DNA from: Anaeromyces robustus
Lineage: Eukaryota; Neocallimastigomycota; Neocallimastigomycetes; Neocallimastigales; Neocallimastigaceae
Length of the DNA: 40,022 nucleotides
Assembly: GCA_002104895.1 (NCBI GenBank)
Contig: MCFG01000052.1
Span: 195,001 to 235,022, forward strand
Direction: 5' to 3'
The notes beneath the pieces were generated by a model, which worked only from the letters and a program-made list of their open reading frames with translations, had not been told where the DNA came from and did no database searches. Made by a program: the position numbers and the translations under genes. The stretch's first letter is position 1; each line of letters begins with the position of its first letter. Below, piece after piece: positions 11,173 to 24,255 of the stretch.

Positions 11173-12051
11173 TTTGTTATCTTATATTATGTCTATTTAT
11201 TAATGTATTATTAATTATATATATTTATTTGATAGTTTATATATTTATTTAATGTTGAAATTTATTTTATAGGAAATAAATATTTATGTTTATTCAATAT
11301 TAAAATTAATTTTATGACTTTTAATAAAACAATTAATTTTAGTAAAAAAAAATATTTTAATGTTAATAAATCATTTATAAACAAATTCCGTATTTAAATA
11401 CTTTTTTTTTTTTTTTTTTTTTTTTTTACCTATTTATCTATCAATATAATTCCATTAATTTTTAAATATTTTTAATTTATGATTATTTATTATTAATACT
11501 TTTTTCTTTTTTCTTTTTTTTTATAGTAAAAAAGAAAAAAATTATTTAAGTAAAATAATTCATTTTATTATAAAATTTAAATCAATATTAAATAAAAAAT
11601 AATATATCACGTGTATATCTTTTATATCATATTTTAAATGGATGATTTTATATTATAGAATAAAAATATGTAATTTTTATAATAATTAAGGTTATAATAA
11701 AAGTATTTAATAGATATGTATAATAATAAGTTAAAAATTTTTCATAAGAAATCATAATTACTAATCATAGAATTTAAACTTTAAAAAATTTTAAAAATTT
11801 AATTTGATGAAAAATTGGAATAACTATTTTAATATATAATTCATTAAAAAAAAAAGAAAATAAAATAAAACTTTTTATAGAATTTATAATATTTTACTAT
11901 TTACACTTGATTTATTTATAAAAAAAATATGTTTTAAATTATATGCTATTTTTTATAATCATTAACTATTATTAAATTTGACATTATATAAAACAAAAAT
12001 TTTTTTAATATAAAATAATAAAGAAGTTACAATAAATATATCAAAAAAATA
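11173..12051. other. Divergent intergenic region between UBAC2-like and kinesin genes
   Basis: Contains the 5' flanks of both genes, a T run at about 11400-11427 and many short A/T tracts. No reading frame, RNA gene or clear regulatory motif was recognised. Confidence 0.55.
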
Positions 12052-15000
12052 ATGTCATCAGTGAAAGTTGCATTACGTATTAGACCATTATCAGCAAAAG
12101 AACGTTTAAATTGTAATAGAAAATGCTTATCAGTAATAAATACTAATAATACTCCTCAAGTTATAATTCAACCAGACCGAAAATTTTCGTTTGATTATAT
12201 ATTTGATGAAAATGCGTCTCAAAAAGAAGTATATACCTCTTGTGTAAAACCATTATTGCTTAATTTTATAGATGGTTTTAATGCTACTATATTGGCTTAT
12301 GGCCAGGTAATGATATAATTAACAAATAATCTAGTAATAACATATATTAAAATTATATTAATGATTTTTTATTATAATAATATTACAAAAATAAAAAATA
12401 TAATAAAGACTGGTTCAGGAAAAACATATAGTATGGGAACAGGTCTTGAAACCGAAATAATTTCCGAAAATCAAGGTATATACTTATTTATATTTTTTCT
12501 TAATTATAGTAAATATAACATATCGTAATACTAAAATTTCATTATTTTATATAAAATTTTAAATAAATAAAACAGGTATCGTTCCTCGAGCTATATATGA
12601 ACTATTTTCTATTTTAAAGAAGAAAAGTAATCTTGAATATAAATATAAACTTTCAGTAACTTATTTGGAACTATATAATGAAGATTTAAATGATTTATTA
12701 AATCCAAAATTAAAGCAAGTATCTAATAATATAAATCCAACATCAGGGAATATAAATTCAAATGTAACATTGCAAATAAGAGAAGATGCTAATGGTATAA
12801 TAAATTGGTATGGTGTAACAGAAATAGATGTTGATACCCCGGAAGAATTATTAAATTTATTAGAAAAAGGATCACTTATAAGAAGTACTGGATCAACAGA
12901 TATGAATATGTCATCATCAAGATCACATGCTATTTTTTCAATAAATCTTAAGCAAGAAATATTACAAAACGATGAAATTAATCCAAATAATAATGATAAT
13001 ACTACGATTACTACTTCTAATATTAATAATAATAATAATAATAATGATATTAATAATAACGATAATAATAATAATAATAATAATAACGAAAATAAAGATA
13101 ATAATAACTATCATAATATAAAAGATGTAAATATAAATGAAAATGAAAGTAAAAGTGAAAATAAAAATGAAAATAATGAGGATGATAATGGAAATAAAGA
13201 TGAAAAGGAAAATAATGATAAAAATAAAGAGAAAAAATGGATATGTTTATCATCAAAATTTCATTTTGTAGATTTAGCAGGTTCTGAAAGATTGAAAAGA
13301 ACAGGGGCAATGGGTGAAAGAGTCAAAGAAGGAATTACAATTAATCAAGGATTATTTGCATTAGGAAATGTTATTAATGCTTTAACTGATGAATTACATC
13401 CCGAAAGACATGTACCTTATCGTGATTCAAAATTAACAAGGCTTTTACAAGACAGTTTAGGAGGAAATTCTAAAACTTTAATGTTATCATGTATTAGTTG
13501 CTGTGAATTAGATTATAATGAAAGTTTAAATACTCTAAGATACGCTAGTAGAGCAAGAATGATAAATAATGAAGCAGTTATCAATAGGAAATATAAAAAT
13601 AGTGAAATAAGTTATGAAGAATATGTTAAGATGAAAGAAGAAATTACTAGATTAAGAAATGAAATAGTAAAACTGAAATATAAAAGTGATAAGAATAATG
13701 AAAATAATAATAATAACAATAATAATGATAATGATTCTAAATTTGAAAGAAATAGTGATGATATAATAAATTGTTCAGAAAAGATATATAATAATAATAT
13801 GAATAATGATGATGAATCAACATTTGATTCAGATATTATGGATATAAAAAATAAAAAGAAACAAACTGATTTATTAAGAGAAAAAGTTCTAAATTTAAAG
13901 TGCGAAATTGAACAACTTAATTTAAAAATTAATTTTTATGAGTCCCAAATGTGTGATTTAAAAAATGAAATTGTTAAAGCAGAAGTTGAACGAGATTCCT
14001 TGATATTAAATCTAAAATTAAGTAACTATGAATCAGATAATGTTAAAGGTGAAATTAGAGAAAAAATAGATAGAATATTGGGTAATAGTAAAATTAATAT
14101 TAATGATTGTAATAATAATAATAATAATAACAATAACAATAATAATAATGATAATAATAATGATAATAATAATAATAATGATAGTGATAATAGAAATAAT
14201 AATAAAGAAAATATCAGTGGAATTAATGGTAATGAAGAAAGTAAAGAAAATATTGAAAATAATTTTATCGTTAAATATATTAATCAAATTGAAAATTTAA
14301 AAACAAAATGTATGAATTTAGAGAGAGATTTAAATATTCAATATCTAATTAATAATCAATCTTTAAGTAAATTTTCGATGTATCATGACATCATTATGGG
14401 AATAGATGATTGTTATTCACAAAAAAAAATAGTTCCTGTGATTGATAAAGCCAGAGAAGAAATTCAAAAACAAATAGAAATTGTAGAAAAAAAGAAAAGA
14501 GATTATCAAGATGCAAAGATAAAAAGAGATAAATCTGAAGAGGTAATAAATAAATTAATAAATAAAAATAAAATATATTTTTATAAAGTTTTCAAAAATA
14601 TATATTATTTTTATTAAATTGAATTTTTTATTATTATAAATAATATATATGTCTCAATAGATTTATTGTGATATTTCAATAAGTAACAATAGTAGCTATT
14701 ATAAATCTGATATGAGTTTAAATGAAAATGTAGGTTTTTTTAAAAAATAAATAATATAGCAATAATAAGAATAAGAATAAGAATAAGAATAATATTAGAA
14801 TAATAATAACTAATAATGTTTAATAAATAATAAATAGTAATAGTAAGAATTATATTAATAACTTTTATTATTAATAAAAATTAATAAACTTTATGATTAA
14901 TAATAATAAAATAAAATTTTGTTATAACTAGATTAATAGTGATATATCGAAAACACTATCAAATGATGATATTAATATATCAGATATAAAAGAAGACGAT

Positions 15001-18000
15001 TCTAAAACAATATATGATACATTGTTAGTAGATCAACTTCAAAATGATATTCAATTAAAAGAAGAATTACTTGAAGGATTATTAAGTAGTCAACAAGAAT
15101 ATAATTTAATGAAATTAAAATATGAAGAAAAGTTAAAACTATTACAAAGTATGTTAAATTCAGCTCAAAAAGAAAGAGATTTAGCGTTGAAAAAAATAAA
15201 CGAGACTGAAAATGATGGAAAAAAAGAAAAAGTATATATTATTTTCTATAATTTGTTTATATTCAATGAATATATATTGATATTTAAATATCATATTAAA
15301 TAATAATAATTATTATTATTTTTATATTTTGTATATATCAATAGTTAGTTTTAGAGCAAAAAAAAAAACTTGAAGATAAAATTAAAAAATTAGAAAGTGA
15401 AATATCACAATTAAAAATAAAATATAAAAATAAAGATAAAACATATTCAATGTCAAAAAATCAAAATGATAATTTAATTAAAAATCTTAAAACTAATCTA
15501 GAAAATTTAAAAAGTAATATAAAACAAAACTATTAAGCAATAGAATATTAGATATTTATTAAACATATAAAATATCATATATAATGATAAAATAAATTAT
15601 TAATGATTTTAAATATTTAATTATATTTTAATTTAATCCATTATAAAGATGAGAAAACGAAATTACTTCAAAAAATGAAGAACGAAGTTGAAAAGAATAA
15701 ACGAATTCAGTTTTCCAATGAGCAAGAAATTGTAAAGTTAAAAAAAAAGGAAAAGGAAGCATCATTATTAGCTGAAAAATTAGAAAAAAATAATCAAATT
15801 CAAGTAATTTTCAATATTTTTATTTTATTTTATTTTATTTTATTTTATTTTATTTTATTTTATTTTATTTTATTTTATTTTATTTTATTTTATTTTATTT
15901 TATTTTATTTTATTTTATTTTATTTTATTTTATTTTATTTTATTTTATTTTATTTTATTTTATTTTATTTTATTTTATTTTATTTTATTTTTATTTTATT
16001 CTAATAACAATATCATATATTTATGATTCAATTAAAAATATAATCCTTTTATTTAATTAAATATTAAATTTAATTATTTTATTAAATTAAATAATAATTA
16101 TATAAAAAAATAAATAACAACAGAAAGCATTATTGAAAAAGAAAAATGAAGAAGCATTAAATTCAAATAAAAAATTAAAATCTATGATGCTCTTAATTAA
16201 TAAAAATAAATCACAAGTACAGAATAATAGTATTAGAGCAAAATCATCAACTTCTATATTTCAAAGTTCTAGGAAACTCACGACAGATACTAATAGTGGA
16301 GGTTCTTTAGTTTTTTGTCATTCAAAAAGTCAATCAGATGCTTCAAGGAAAAAATTAACATCTATTTCTAAAAGTAAAATTCAAAATAATAAAACTTTAG
16401 ATAAAAATTCAAAATTATTATCATTACAAGTTCAGTGGAAAAAACAATCCATTGATAAAGAAATAGAAAAATTTACCATTAATCAAGAATTATTAAATTT
16501 ATATAATGATCTTTTAGAGAAAAAAGTTCATTTAGAGTTAGAAAAAAAAGGAATTCTGATAGAGAGGAATTTTGGAAATCGAGCAAATGAAACTAATGAA
16601 TCATTAATACCAAAAAGTGAAAATGAAAAAATAGAATCTATTGATGCTCAAATTAATTCTATTAATACAAAAATTGAAAAATTAAACCAACTTCAAGAAA
16701 TCTATAATTTTAATGATGTCATTCACAGTAACATTAATGGATATATTAATAATATTTTAAAAAATATGACATCAGAAAATGTTCAACAATTAATGAAATT
16801 ATATATGAAGGAACTTATTGAATTGAGACTGAGATATATTTATACAATTTTTCATAATAATATGGAATCAGATTCATTGGATAGCTTATTAATTGAATTA
16901 AAAACAGCTAAAAAGCCATATAATTTAATTAAATATTATTCAAAAATATCCTATCCTGAAAGACTTTCAAATAATTTATCCTTTGTTAAAGATGTATACA
17001 ATATATCCAAAAATCAAGAATTAAAAGAAAATAATGATAATAATGGTAATAGTAAAAATAATGATGTAGTTAACACAGAGTGTCAAATAAATGATGATAA
17101 AAGCCATCCTCAAAACAAAATATTGGAGAAAAAAGAAAGTTCCACAACCCGTTTCAAAATGGAAGATGAATATAATAGAATGCTAAGAAGTTTAGAATCT
17201 TTATATAATATTAAACTTCAAGAAGAAATGGAAAACAAAAATCTTCAAAACAGCAAAGAAGATAATGAATACATGATTAAAAATAATTCTGAAATAATTT
17301 CAAATCATTCATATTATGATAGTAATGATTGTAAAAGTGAATACAGTTTAGATGATTCTTACCTTTCAAATCCTAAAGGAAAATTATCTGAACAAAACGC
17401 TATTATTTATTCTGATATGATTAATTCTTCACAATTAAGAATACATCAAGAATCGAATAGAGATGATAGAAATATAATCAACAAACATAATAATAAATCC
17501 ATTAAAAATTTAATTAATCAAAGAGCAAGATCGCTATCGGATGTCAATTTATTAGGAAATGAACCACCACCCATTTATCCAGAAAAGGTCATTATCGATA
17601 GTGATAATAATACAATAACCGAATTAAACGATAGTAATCAAAATAATCAACAAAATAATACAACTGAACTAAATTTTAATAATAATGTTATTAGTAATAA
17701 TAAAAATAATAGTAGTACTAGAAGTAGTAATTGTGATAATAATAATAATAATAATAAAAATAAAAATCCTTTTCCAAAATCATTCAGTTATAATAATGGA
17801 ATTGAAAATGATTATTATACTAAACATAATAATATACTTAAAAAAACCTATTCTGAATATATTAATAAAAAAATAAATAATAACTTTAGTTCAAATTCAA
17901 AAGATGACTATGAAAAAAGTGTTGATCGATTAAAATATTCAATTACAGAAAAAATATGTGCTGATATTAAAAAGGAAATTCAAGATACTTACGATATTAA

Positions 18001-18079
18001 TATATCTAAAAAATCAAATAAAAAATTGCATTACGGATCTTGTAATAAAAGATCCGATTCTTTCATAGAAAAAACGTAA
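12052..18079 (+). CDS. Kinesin-4-type motor protein, Asn-rich, with coiled coils
   Basis: Plus-end-directed microtubule motor by family. Exons: 12052..12306, 12409..12475, 12576..14542, 14661..14729, 14932..15231, 15345..15513, 15649..15803 and 16124..18079; 1645 aa. The motor starts at residue 4 (VKVALRIRPLSAKER). The first intron falls inside the P-loop: exon 1 ends AYGQ (Q85) and exon 2 begins TGSGKTYSMG. Switch I is SSRSHAI (about 221-227) and switch II DLAGSE (340-345), followed by VPYRDSKLTRLLQDSLGGNS and the neck. NTLRYASRARMI and the overall pattern match kinesin-4 (KIF4/KIF21). A low-complexity Asn/Lys/Glu insert of about 95 residues (238-334) lies between switch I and switch II. The rest is predicted coiled coil broken by Asn runs, then a Ser/Asn-rich tail; I saw no KIF4-type cysteine-rich tail or WD repeats. 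The intron at 15804..16123 carries a long pentanucleotide repeat. Confidence 0.92.
15821..15990. repeat. (TATTT)34 pentanucleotide microsatellite in kinesin intron
   Basis: An uninterrupted TATTT array of 170 nt (34 copies), flanked by slightly degenerate copies, inside the 320 nt intron between kinesin exons 7 and 8. It keeps a reading frame open (FYFIL-type repeats) only because the unit contains no stop codon in one frame; it is not coding. Confidence 0.95.
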
Positions 18080-18784
18080 TTGTTTATACAAATAATAGTA
18101 ATAATAATAATAATACTCAAAACCAATATAAGTAAATCAAATAATACCATCATTTTAAATATATATTGATAATAATAACAGAGTAGATTAAGTTTATAAT
18201 AGTAGAGTAGATATATATTGATTTATTAATATTTATTTGTTATTTATTTGTATTAATTATATATATTTTTTATACTTAAAAAAAAAGAAAAGTAATATTT
18301 ATTAATTATATTAATATTTTTATTATGTGAAAATTTTATATATTAAAATGTTGCAAATAAAAACTATTATTAATTATTTTTATATAATTATTACATATTT
18401 TATGGAATAATTATAAAAAAAATATTATATAAAATAAATAAAGTTTATATGTTTAACAATTATAAAATATAGAATAATTATAAAATAAAATATATACATA
18501 TATAATTTATATGCATAATATTATTTAACAAACAATAACTGTAATGATAATTATAGTTTTATAATGAATCAATAATTAATATATTATTAAGTAGTGATAT
18601 AAAATATTATTAGACATAAAAAAGAATCTAATTTTATAATATATATATAATGTATTAGTATAATATATAATATATAATATATTAGTATAGATGTAAGTTT
18701 TTTGAAACTTATCTTTTTAATTAAAAATTATATACTGAATTTAAATAACAATTGTTTAAAACTTCTAAAACTATTTATCAGTTC

Positions 18785-18820
<36 letters not shown>

Positions 18821-19297
18821 TTTAATTCTTGTGAAAAAAATAAAATAATATTTTTATGGAAAAAATGAAGGATTAGGACAAATATATTATAAAAACTAAA
18901 ACTAATTAATTTATTTATTAATGAATATATTCACTTATTTATTAATATGTTATTTATTTATTTATTTATTCTTCATTAATTTAAATTTTATGATGTTGGT
19001 TGATAATCATTTTGGAAAAAAATTCTTAATTTGTTTTCAAGGGTTAAAAAAAAATGTTTAATACTTTTTATTATTTTTGTCATTATATTAAATTATGATT
19101 AATATTTTAATATATAATTATTTATATATTTTTGTTGTTTGTAAATTTATAAATTTTTTTCTTCTAAGAACAAAAGTAATAAAAATAAAATACAAAAAAA
19201 GAAATAATAATAAAACACTGAAATGTATTAGAATTAAGCATAAATTAAACAATTATAAATAATTTTTAATTATCCTTCTTTTTTTTCTTTTCTTTTC

Positions 19298-19331
<34 letters not shown>

Positions 19332-19618
19332 ATTATTATTATTATTACACAAATATTATTTTTATTTAGTTTTACATTTTTAATTCTTTTTTTATCTTTT
19401 TCATTTTTATTTTTTTTATTTAATATTTAAAATTTTGAACTTATACTTATTTTTACTCATATTTTATTTTATTTAAGTTTAATTTTAATTTAACATTATA
19501 TAATAAATAATTTATTATAATTTTACACATGAAATTCGATTCAATTCAATTCAATTTATTTAATTTTTTAATTTAATTTATTTTAATTTAATTTAATTAT
19601 TTGCTTAATTTAACACGA
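18080..19618. other. Intergenic region, AT-rich with T33 run
   Basis: About 1.5 kb between two plus-strand genes. It includes the kinesin 3' UTR, a T33 run (18786-18818), TTTA repeats near 18940-18970, a TTTTC-rich pyrimidine tract at 19280-19330, and AATTTAATTT-like repeats just before the next ATG. No gene is seen. Confidence 0.6.
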
Positions 19619-20405
19619 ATGGGTCTCTTTAGTAAAGTTAGTCATAAAAGAAAACTTCAATTTAATGATAATCAAAATACCAATAAAAAACTAAAAACTC
19701 ATATAAATAAGGATAGTGAGATAATTAAATATATTATAAAATGTACAAAAAACAATACAAAACTTTTAGAAGATTTAAAATATATTTTTAAATCAAATGA
19801 AATTTCTGATTTTTCTAAACGACTTAAAAAGTATATTTTAAAAAGAGAAAAAATTGAAAGAGAATATAATAATGAAATTGAAACGAATATTGAAGAAGAA
19901 AATGAAGAAGAAAGTGAACGTCAATATGAGCAACTTCCACAAAATAGCAACAGGAGAAAGGGAAAAGAAAAAGACCAAAACCAAGACCAAGACGAACATT
20001 ATAACCAAAACTATGACCAGAAACATCCAAGAAATAAAAATAATATATATGAAAATATTTCAAAAACCAATCCTATCCATTTTGTTTTTAGAGATAGGAA
20101 AAAAAACAATATTAAGGAAGTTTTAATAATAAAACCAGTTAATGAAATTGAAATAAATGAAATTAATTTTAACTATTGTCAATTAGATACTGCTAATAAA
20201 TATTTAATTAAACGTATTAGAAAAGAACATTTCAAAGATGCTTTTAACAATGATCTTGATTTTCAGTCATTTTTAATTCTTAATCATCAACTTTTTGAAG
20301 ATAGTAATACTTCCACTTTTACCAATACTGAAATTCCTGAAAAGCAAGAAAAACAAATTATCAATGAAATGAAAAATCAACATCATGTACAAGAAAAATT
20401 ATATG

Positions 20406-20491
<86 letters not shown>

Positions 20492-22329
20492 TGCAGTCAT
20501 AACCATAATCATCATTGTAATTGTCACCATTGTAAAAAAGATCATAATCACCGATATAGTAATAACATTGAAGAACAACAACCTAATAATAAAATTGTAA
20601 AAGAAAATATTATCTATGATGAGGAAAATATTGAATTTCCTTTTTTCGCCAAGAATTCCTTTGGTCTTGATGAATTAAATGAACGTGAAAACTCGAATCA
20701 TCATTATTTTTTTAATAATATTAACGAAAAATATAAAATTGTTTATGGGAAAGAAATTCCATCCAATTTAAATGGTAATAATTATTAATTCGAATTCATT
20801 ATTATCATAAGAATAAGAATTTTATATAATATTTATTTAATATTTTAAATATGATATTTATATATTCTTTTATAAAAAAAAATCTTATTTATTTATTTTT
20901 CTCATATATTAATTTATTTATTTTATTATTGATTAAATTAAAAATAAATATAATATATATAAAGAATTTGGTGATGATGGAAACAAAGAAAATAATATTC
21001 CATATGAATTAATATCTGAAAGTAATTGTAATTATAATAATAATAATAATACTGATAATAATGAAAATAATAAAATTAATAAAAATAATAAAAATAAATA
21101 TAATAATTATAATATCATTCAACAAAAGAACAAGATTAATGACAATTATAACAATATGCATAATACCAATACCAATACAAATAGTTCAAATAACACATAT
21201 ACAAATACAAATATTACTAATACTAATAATAATATATTAGATTCAGAAATAGAAGTATTTAGAGCTAATATGTTTAATAATGAAAGTTTTACAGGAAAAA
21301 ATGTAGATATTGTAAAGGAAGTTTTTAATGAAGAAAATAGAAAAAAAAAAAAATACAATTCAAAAATAGACAACGATAATCTCAATAATCTCAATAATCT
21401 CAATAATAATAATAATATTTACTATAATGATAAAATAGAAAACATTAATAATAAAATTAATAATCCTGTTATAGATAAAATCATTCAAAATAATAAAAGT
21501 CAAAGAAAATTAAATAAAAATCTTATTAATAATAACAGTTTTGATTTAAATGATAATGGTAATGATGATAACAATGATAATAATATTGATAATAATAATG
21601 AAATTAATAATTATAATGATAATGATGAAATATTCTATGGATCACCATTATCAATTTCATTTCCTCGTTTAACTGACAATTCTGAACCTTCTTCTGAATT
21701 ACAACCTCCACCACATTTTTATTTAGATACACCAATATCCTTATCAACAAAGAAATTACCCCTATTTAATAGTACACCTATAAATCATTATGCTAAGAAT
21801 AATAAAGAAAAAAAGAAACATCATCATCGTCAACTTAATCATCAACCACAACAACAACAACAACAACAAAGTCAATCTTTTTTTCAAACTAATGAATTAG
21901 AGCTTCAAAAGAGTGATAATAATAGTAATAATAGTGATAATCAACAACAACAATGTCAATATAATTATGAAATTGAAAATCAAAATCAAAATCAACAAAA
22001 TATCAATAATAATTATAATTGTAATCATAAAAATAAAAATAAAAATGATAGTAGTTGTAATAATAATGATAGTAATGAGAATACCAATACCAATACCAAT
22101 ACCAATACCAAAACTAATATAAATAATAATAATACCAATACTAATATAAATAATAATAATAATAATACTATTATAAATAATAATTATAATAATAATTATA
22201 ATAATAATTATAATAATCATTATAATAATACTAATACTAATACTAATACTAATACTAATACTAATACTAATAATAATAATACTAATAATAATAATACTAA
22301 TACTAATACTAATAATAATAATAATAATA

Positions 22330-22394
<65 letters not shown>

Positions 22395-23459
22395 ACAACA
22401 ACAACAACAACAACAACTACTACTAATAATAATAATAGAGATATTATAAGACAAGAATATATGAAAAGAAAAAGTGATCAAAAAGCCTATTGGCCAACAT
22501 TTAATAATACCTATGAAGATCCTTCTACTGATGATTTTACAACTATCATACAAAAAAAGAGTTTTTTTTCACCTTATTTACAATATTTAATTCTTTTAAA
22601 TAAAGAAGTTAATCACAACAATAATAAAAAAGGAGAAAATAGAGATAATGAAATAAATAAGGTACATGAAAAAAATGAAATAATTAAAAAAGGAGGAGGT
22701 GAACAAATTAATAAAAATAATATGGTAGGTGGATATATTGCTTTAAATAAAGATATTAAAGGAAGTTGGACCAACGCAGAAATAATGAAAAATATTAAAA
22801 AGCAACGAGTGGTTAATAAAGAATTAAATATTTTATTACCATTAAAATGTGTTGTATATGATTGTTCACCATTTAATAAATATATTAAGGAAGAAAGATT
22901 GATGTATTATATTAGACTTTATCAAAAATTAAATATAGATTATAATTCTTTTTATATTGATGTTATTGTTGAAACAATAAACTCAGAAGATACTTATGAA
23001 TATACTTTACTCTTCTCTGTACCAGTAGAAGCTTTTGATATGTATCTATCCGAAGAAGAACGTAATGGTAGTGAAAATGAAAATGATGAAAATGAAAATA
23101 TAAATGAAAATGAAAAAGAAAAAAAAGAAGGAATAAATTATCATCAACATCATCGATATCATAATAATAATCCTAAACAATATGATATTAATAAAGCAGA
23201 AGTTCATATTGAACATTTTGATGGTCAATATGATCATTTTAAAGTATCGTCAATGATGGGACAAAAAAATATAATAGAATTTATTCAAATTTTAAGACAA
23301 TGTCGTGGGTTAGATTATGACAAATTGTTACCAACACCTCCAGAATTGAAAAATGTTTATAAGAAAACAAAAGAAACTGAAAGAAGATTAAAATTTTATC
23401 AAATGAAACAACAAATGGTAAAAGAAACATTTATGATTAATGAGAAAAAAGAAGAATAA
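19619..23459 (+). CDS. Large asparagine-rich protein of unknown function
   Basis: Two exons, 19619..20774 and 20965..23459, join in phase 1 (G|AA restores GluPheGlyAspAsp) to give 1216 aa. The ATG at 19619 is the first in this frame after an AT-only leader, and the protein starts MGLFSKVSHKRKLQF. The N-terminal ~260 residues are Lys/Glu-rich with some order (KNTKLLEDLKYIFKSNEISDF). A 28-residue Asn run (264-291) is followed directly by a Cys/His cluster (292 to about 311; CSHNHNHHCNCHHCKKDHNH). The middle (400-875) is Asn-dominated with Gln and Thr runs and a (Thr-Asn)n stretch. The C-terminal ~340 residues look folded: AYWPTFNNTYEDPSTDDFTT, then PLKCVVYDCSPFNKY and EYTLLFSVPVEAFDMYL, ending in a charged helix. 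I recognise no family. Antisense open frames here are artefacts of the AAT repeats. Confidence 0.75.
20408..20491 (+). repeat. (AAT)28 coding microsatellite (Asn28)
   Basis: Twenty-eight uninterrupted AAT codons in exon 1 of the Asn-rich gene. The codon is pure, so the tract should be unstable in length. Confidence 0.95.
22329..22391 (+). repeat. (AAT)n coding microsatellite followed by Thr run
   Basis: About 21 Asn codons, nearly all AAT, in exon 2, then an ACA/ACT-encoded threonine run of about eleven. The mixed Thr codons suggest it is older or under more constraint than the pure AAT tract. Confidence 0.85.
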
Positions 23460-24085
23460 AATAAATAATTTTAAATGTATATTGAATATGAATAAAAAAA
23501 ATATTAACAACAATGCAACTTTTAATTTTTTTTTTTCTTTATTTACAATTTTGAAATACGAATTAACAATCAAATAGTTAATTTATTAATAATCCATAAA
23601 ATATTTACTAGAAAATAAATAAAGATGAATCATAACACATTATTAAATAATAATTTTAATATTTTGTCTTTTAGTTTTTATTCTTTTTATAATACTACTA
23701 CTACTACTACTAATAATAATAATTATCAATAATACTTCAATTTTTTTTTTTTTTTTTTTTTCTATTATGTCTTTATCTTAATTTTATTTGTACAATTTCT
23801 TTTCTTGTTAAAATAATACCCTTAAATATTTTTTAAAATAAATAAATAAATAATAAATAAAAATTAATAAATTACCTTTATGGAAAGTTCGAAAATTTAA
23901 ATAGTTTTTAATGAATTAAACCATAATTTAATAGATTATACTTACTTTAATTCTCTATGTAGAATTAAGGGTTAGTATGGATTTATTGTTTTTATGTACT
24001 TCTTTATACCCTCCAGTATTATTCATTATTATCTATGATGTTTATCTAGTTTTTCATATTAGTAACAATTTTTTTTTTATTTTGT

Positions 24086-24131
<46 letters not shown>

Positions 24132-24255
24132 CATGTATATTAATATAAACTCAATAAAGATGATGTACAAATTGTATATCTATAAATTTTTTTTAATCAC
24201 ACAAGCATATATTTAATATCTTAAAAATTATAATTTTATTATTATATTAAAAAGT
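23460..24255. other. Intergenic region with poly-T and CTA repeats
   Basis: Holds the 3' flank of the Asn-rich gene, a short (CTA)n run near 23694-23713, a T run ending about 23761 and a T39 run at 24087-24125. No gene is seen. Confidence 0.55.

Noticed and set aside
15804-16004. Poly-Phe/Tyr/Ile/Leu open frame continuing kinesin exon 7
   Set aside because: Translation of the TATTT microsatellite. A good donor at 15804 removes it and exon 8 continues the coiled coil.
21897-22553. 218-codon minus-strand poly-Ile frame
   Set aside because: Antisense of Asn codons (AAT gives ATT). The sense strand has the continuous frame and the folded C-terminus.
24087-24125. T39 run as the tail of a second minus-strand retrocopy
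   Set aside because: No minus-strand AATAAA at the right distance and no flanking direct repeat. Similar T runs are frequent in intergenic DNA here.
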